Source: Rhizobium sp. CB3090 (GTDB lineage: Bacteria > Pseudomonadota > Alphaproteobacteria > Rhizobiales > Rhizobiaceae). From it: a stretch of 64,000 bases of DNA. The notes under the pieces were generated by a model. That model was not told where the DNA came from. It was given only the letters and a program-made list of their open reading frames with translations, and made no database searches. Positions 63,052 to 64,000 of this stretch are shown here, piece by piece. The DNA lies in the NCBI RefSeq assembly GCF_029714285.1, contig NZ_CP121662.1, positions 2,356,001 to 2,420,000 of the forward strand, in the 5' to 3' direction. Within the stretch, counting starts at the first letter, position 1; each line of letters opens with the position of its first letter. Position numbers and translations under genes: made by a program.

Positions 63052-63414
63052 TCAGGCTGCGATGGCCCGATTGCCGAAAACCGCTGTCAGTATCTTGCGG
63101 TCGAAAGGCTTCAGCAGGAAATCGGTGGCGCCGGCGCGTTTGCCGGCCATCAGCTTGCGCAAATCCGCCTCGACGACGCAGTAGTAGATCTTAACGTCTT
63201 TGCCATCCGGCATGGCGCGGATACTGGCGATGAGATCGAGGGCGCCTTCCATGCCGGCATCGACGATCAGATAGTCGGGGAGTTCAGCCTGGCATCGCGT
63301 CAGCGCTTCACGGGCATCGGCGGCTTCGCTGACGAGAAAATCGAGTTCGGAGAGAATCCGCTTGCCGACCTTACGCACGACATCCGACGCGTCCGTGATC
63401 ATGAACCGCTGCAT
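63052..63414 (-). CDS. Single-domain response regulator next to chpT
   Basis: A 120-residue receiver domain without an output domain. The likely phosphoacceptor is D52 (YLIVDAGM) and the conserved lysine K102 (LLKPFD). The usual acidic pair at the end of strand 1 is reduced to one residue (ITDAS, D8), and the Thr/Ser of strand 4 is not obvious (YYCVVEAD), so metal binding or switching may be unusual. Two adjacent ATGs exist (63417 and 63414) with AGGAG upstream. It is 209 bp downstream of chpT in the same direction. Confidence 0.8.
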   Translation of the reverse strand: MQRFMITDASDVVRKVGKRILSELDFLVSEAADAREALTRCQAELPDYLIVDAGMEGALDLIASIRAMPDGKDVKIYYCVVEADLRKLMAGKRAGATDFLLKPFDRKILTAVFGNRAIAA

Positions 63415-63568
63415 CATCAACTCCTTCGGGCCCGGCCGCCACCTGTCTGGCGTCATCCTCAAATTGGGACGATAGGCTTACGAGGCTAAGGAATCGTTAC
63501 CGTTGTATTCATAATTGCACGAACAACCGAAAGAACGCGCGGAGGACGACGATACACCTAAAGATATT

Positions 63569-63594
63569 CCCGCTGCCGGACATCCGGCGGCGGG
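63569..63594. terminator. Stem-loop after chpT
   Basis: CCCGCTGCCGG (63569-63579) pairs with CCGGCGGCGGG (63584-63594), 11 pairs including one G-T, around a 4-base loop. It is 30 bp after the chpT stop and has only a weak T stretch. Confidence 0.5.
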
Positions 63595-63623
63595 ATCACG
63601 AGATAAATCGTGCAAAATGGCAT

Positions 63624-64000
63624 TTATTCGCTGCGCATGGAGGCGATGAAAGTCAGCTCCTCCGGCGTGGCATTGTAGGCGAGTTCCATGCCGCTCTCTT
63701 CTGCCAGAAGCACCGTGTAATAGGGCTGGATGGAATGGGCATCGACCGCCTCTTCCAATGCGCCCGAGCAGATCTCCGCGAATTTCGGCGGCACGCGCAT
63801 CATCCGGCCCTTGGCGGTGATCGTGAACTTGGCCTCGAGATCGGGATTTTCCAGCGTGACCTCGATGTTGCCGCCGCGCGGAATCGAGCCGTAGGCGACC
63901 AGGAAGAGATTGAGCAGCAGCTTCACGCGGTTCTTCGCGACGATGGCGCGCGGACCGTTCCAACTGACCTCGGTCTTCTTTTCGGCGGCCGCGAAATCCT
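63624..64000 (-). CDS. chpT: Histidine phosphotransferase ChpT, C-terminal part
   Basis: The last 125 residues or so of a protein that enters from the right edge. WNGPRAIVAKNRVKLLLNLFLVAYGSIPRGGNIEVTLENPDLEAKFTITAKG is the degenerate ATPase-like domain of ChpT, and the ending YYTVLLAEESGMELAYNATPEELTFIA is typical. ChpT relays phosphate from CckA to CtrA and CpdR. The phosphorylated histidine is in the part outside the window. Confidence 0.88.
   Translation of the reverse strand, partial: DFAAAEKKTEVSWNGPRAIVAKNRVKLLLNLFLVAYGSIPRGGNIEVTLENPDLEAKFTITAKGRMMRVPPKFAEICSGALEEAVDAHSIQPYYTVLLAEESGMELAYNATPEELTFIASMRSE

Overview
This window is a chromosomal segment of a GC-rich alphaproteobacterium of the Rhizobiales, most likely a Rhizobium or close relative. 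The evidence is the combination of an hmuPSTUV haem-uptake operon with RirA-type iron boxes, the PhyR-NepR-EcfG general stress response core with its GGAAC-N16/17-CGTT promoters, a SciP/CtrA/ChpT cell-cycle cluster, a DUF6867 gene inside a liv operon, and short palindromic repeats of the kind scattered through Rhizobium genomes. I saw no rRNA, tRNA, CRISPR array, insertion sequence or phage gene.

Layout. 1-6634: a carbohydrate ABC importer with an isomerase-like and a Gfo/Idh/MocA dehydrogenase gene, all leftward, facing a divergent LacI regulator across a perfect 12-bp operator palindrome. 6725-7500: a truncated globin and a DUF423 membrane protein. 7545-14707: iron and haem genes: an IsdG-type haem monooxygenase operon with DUF2325, tonB with a periplasmic partner, and hmuP-S-T-U-V; two exact TGA-N9-TCA boxes mark the promoters. 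14727-18963: the general stress response locus: two small stress-type membrane proteins, ecfG, nepR, phyR, an HWE-type histidine kinase and a strong candidate EcfG-driven small RNA. 19282-31217: reductive pyrimidine/hydantoin catabolism: preT, preA, rutR, an amidohydrolase, a dihydropyrimidinase, a cupin and an NMT1-type ABC importer. 31619-36150: an RND efflux pair. 36315-44683: a urease operon, ureDAB-x-x-C-x-x-EFG, with extra genes for an LprI-like protein, a sialyltransferase-like protein, a putative zinc peptidase and a diguanylate cyclase. 45034-50615: a liv branched-chain amino acid importer. 50920-58620: a dimethylglycine/sarcosine dehydrogenase-like flavoprotein and soxBDAG sarcosine oxidase. 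58949-64000: cysQ, then the cell-cycle cluster sciP, a fliJ-like gene, ctrA, a single-domain response regulator and the end of chpT.

How the parts fit. Nitrogen scavenging dominates the middle: pyrimidine breakdown, urea hydrolysis, amino acid import and sarcosine demethylation all release ammonium or amino acids. The haem region is a self-contained iron regulon with predicted RirA control. The stress region is self-wired: exact EcfG promoter matches precede phyR, the kinase, a small membrane-protein gene and an apparently non-coding RNA, and a near match faces nepR-ecfG.

The best candidate for something undescribed is the RNA at about 18804-18934 on the minus strand. It has an exact EcfG promoter, nested stem-loops exposing two C-rich anti-Shine-Dalgarno-like stretches, and an intrinsic terminator, and lies immediately beside the stress-response genes.
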